From Acinetobacter sp. XH1741 (GTDB taxonomy: Bacteria; Pseudomonadota; Gammaproteobacteria; Pseudomonadales; Moraxellaceae), in contig NZ_CP157431.1 in NCBI RefSeq assembly GCF_041021895.1, forward strand, positions 1 to 5,290: 5,290 nucleotides of DNA, read 5' to 3'. Shown here piece after piece: positions 4,331-5,290 of this stretch. Below the pieces are notes generated by a model, which worked only from the letters and a program-made list of their open reading frames with translations, ran no database searches and was not told the DNA's origin. Both the position numbers and the translations under genes were made by a program. How positions within the stretch are numbered: the first letter of the stretch is position 1; every line of letters begins with the position of its first letter.

Positions 4331-5290
4331 TTAGATTTTTATCTTTTGATATTCTGGCATCCAAGGTTGTGTCTGTTCAAGCTGAGCAGCAAGTTGCAGT
4401 AAACGATCTTCGCGACCAAAAGGTGCAATGAATTGACTTCCTAAAGGTAAGCCATTTTTATTCCAATAGAGTGGGATAGACATTGCGGGTAAACCAGTTA
4501 CATTGGCAAGTTGCGTAAATGGAACCCAGCTTAAATTATCTCTCACCATTTGCTCAACTAGCTTTCCTTGAGCTAAATAATGTGCTTTTCCAACTTTTAA
4601 AAGACCTTTTAAAATTGGTTTTTGCCAAGCAGGGGTTGCGACTTCTCCATTTTTTGGGGCAACCGAAGCAGTGGTTGGTGTTAAATATAAATCATACTGT
4701 TCAAAGAAAAGATTCATTTGAGTACTGTAGTGTCCCCAATTATTCAAAGTATGAATATATTCTGTTGCAGTGGTTTTAGCCCCAAAAGCAGCCAAGGCAA
4801 CAGAATCAAGTTCAAAATCATGATCTGTTGCACCTGACATTTGCTTAATTTGCGCTTGCATATAAGAGAATTGGCTAAACCAAGTTGTGACGAAATCTTT
4901 TGCTAATGCCATTCCATCAATTTGTGGGTGATCCTCAACCACAATATGTCCTAATGATTCCAAAAGCTTTGCTGTTTGATGAACGGCTTGAATCGCATCC
5001 TTAGATACTTTAGTGCCAATCGGTGATGCAGTATTAAATGCAATTTTTAATTTTTTAGGTGTTTGTTGAATAACATCTAAATATTTCTGGGTTGGTGCTT
5101 CAATTTTAAATAGCGAAGTTTGTTCTGGACCTTGGACTGCATCTAACATCGCCGCACTGTCTCGAACCGTTTTACTCAAGACATGTTGCATTGCAGCACC
5201 ATGCATCGCTTCACTATATTGCGGTCCCCAAGGCGTACGTCCTCGGCTCGGTTTCAAACCGAATAAGCCACAATAAGAAGCTGGAATACG
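4331..5290 (-). CDS. NylA-like amidase, C-terminal part (continuation of the gene at 531-1)
   Basis: These are codons 178-496 plus the TAA stop of the amidase that begins at 531. The first residues read from 5290 are RIPASYCGLFGLKPSRGR, which continue the GGSI that ends at position 1. The joined motif GGGSIRIPASYCG is the textbook AS-family nucleophile block, and both sides are in one frame. The tail carries the usual C-terminal family features: LTPTTASVAP, the PFTQLANVTGLPAMSIPL block and GLPLGSQFIAPFGREDRLLQLAAQLE. Joined length is 496 aa, against 493 for NylA as I remember it, so nothing is missing. A TTG at 5257 could be taken as a start on a linear reading, but that would remove the whole catalytic triad; it is an artefact of the window edge. 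The stop lies 7 bp from the stop of the convergent transporter fragment, with no clear terminator between them. Confidence 0.93.
   Translation of the reverse strand, partial: RIPASYCGLFGLKPSRGRTPWGPQYSEAMHGAAMQHVLSKTVRDSAAMLDAVQGPEQTSLFKIEAPTQKYLDVIQQTPKKLKIAFNTASPIGTKVSKDAIQAVHQTAKLLESLGHIVVEDHPQIDGMALAKDFVTTWFSQFSYMQAQIKQMSGATDHDFELDSVALAAFGAKTTATEYIHTLNNWGHYSTQMNLFFEQYDLYLTPTTASVAPKNGEVATPAWQKPILKGLLKVGKAHYLAQGKLVEQMVRDNLSWVPFTQLANVTGLPAMSIPLYWNKNGLPLGSQFIAPFGREDRLLQLAAQLEQTQPWMPEYQKIKI

Noticed and set aside
4519..4779. Plus-strand frame of 86 codons inside the amidase gene
   Set aside because: It is antisense to conserved amidase sequence, so a shadow frame.
4331..5257. A stand-alone 308-aa amidase starting at TTG 5257
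   Set aside because: It would lack the whole catalytic triad and starts inside the conserved GLKPSRG block; the frame continues upstream to 5290 and joins the N-terminal part at position 1.

Overview
The window reads as one complete small circular plasmid of 5,290 bp, most likely from Acinetobacter or a close Moraxellaceae relative. The host call rests on four things: a Rep_3-type initiator of the RepM kind common on Acinetobacter plasmids, iterons directly upstream of it, AT-rich codon use, and an IS3-family transposase remnant. The main evidence for circularity is that a minus-strand amidase gene runs off position 1 after exactly 177 codons. It resumes at position 5290, in the same frame and in the middle of the family's most conserved active-site motif. 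This gives a 496-residue enzyme of normal family length. Circularity is an inference from this fit; reads across the junction are not available here.

Layout around the circle. (1) Replication module: repM (minus strand, 2385 to 1222) ends at a strong terminator (about 1140-1164). Its promoter overlaps an 11-bp inverted repeat (2410-2442). Three identical 20-bp iterons follow (2444-2518), then an AT-rich stretch (about 2540-2620). (2) Structured non-coding zone, 2619-2900: a long-range inverted repeat and five copies of an 11-bp motif, TCGCTnnGCTC. (3) Two plasmid genes of unknown function: a 188-aa protein on the plus strand (2970-3536) and a convergent 59-aa protein on the minus strand (3748-3569). 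(4) A non-coding stretch ending in a hairpin terminator (4007-4023). (5) Cargo that looks like captured chromosome: the last ~95 codons of an MFS transporter (about 4030-4323), 7 bp from the end of the convergent amidase gene (531 to 1, then 5290 to 4331). (6) An IS3-family end and the 3' part of its transposase (642-1058), cut off 5', closing the circle towards the repM terminator.

The only complete metabolic gene is the amidase. It has the Lys-Ser-Ser triad of the amidase signature family and, from memory of that sequence, resembles 6-aminohexanoate cyclic-dimer hydrolase (NylA) along most of its length. I see no mobilisation, partition, resistance or recognisable toxin gene. The simplest history is that a cryptic RepM plasmid gained a chromosomal segment holding the amidase and the tail of its neighbour, with an IS3 element at one edge that later decayed.
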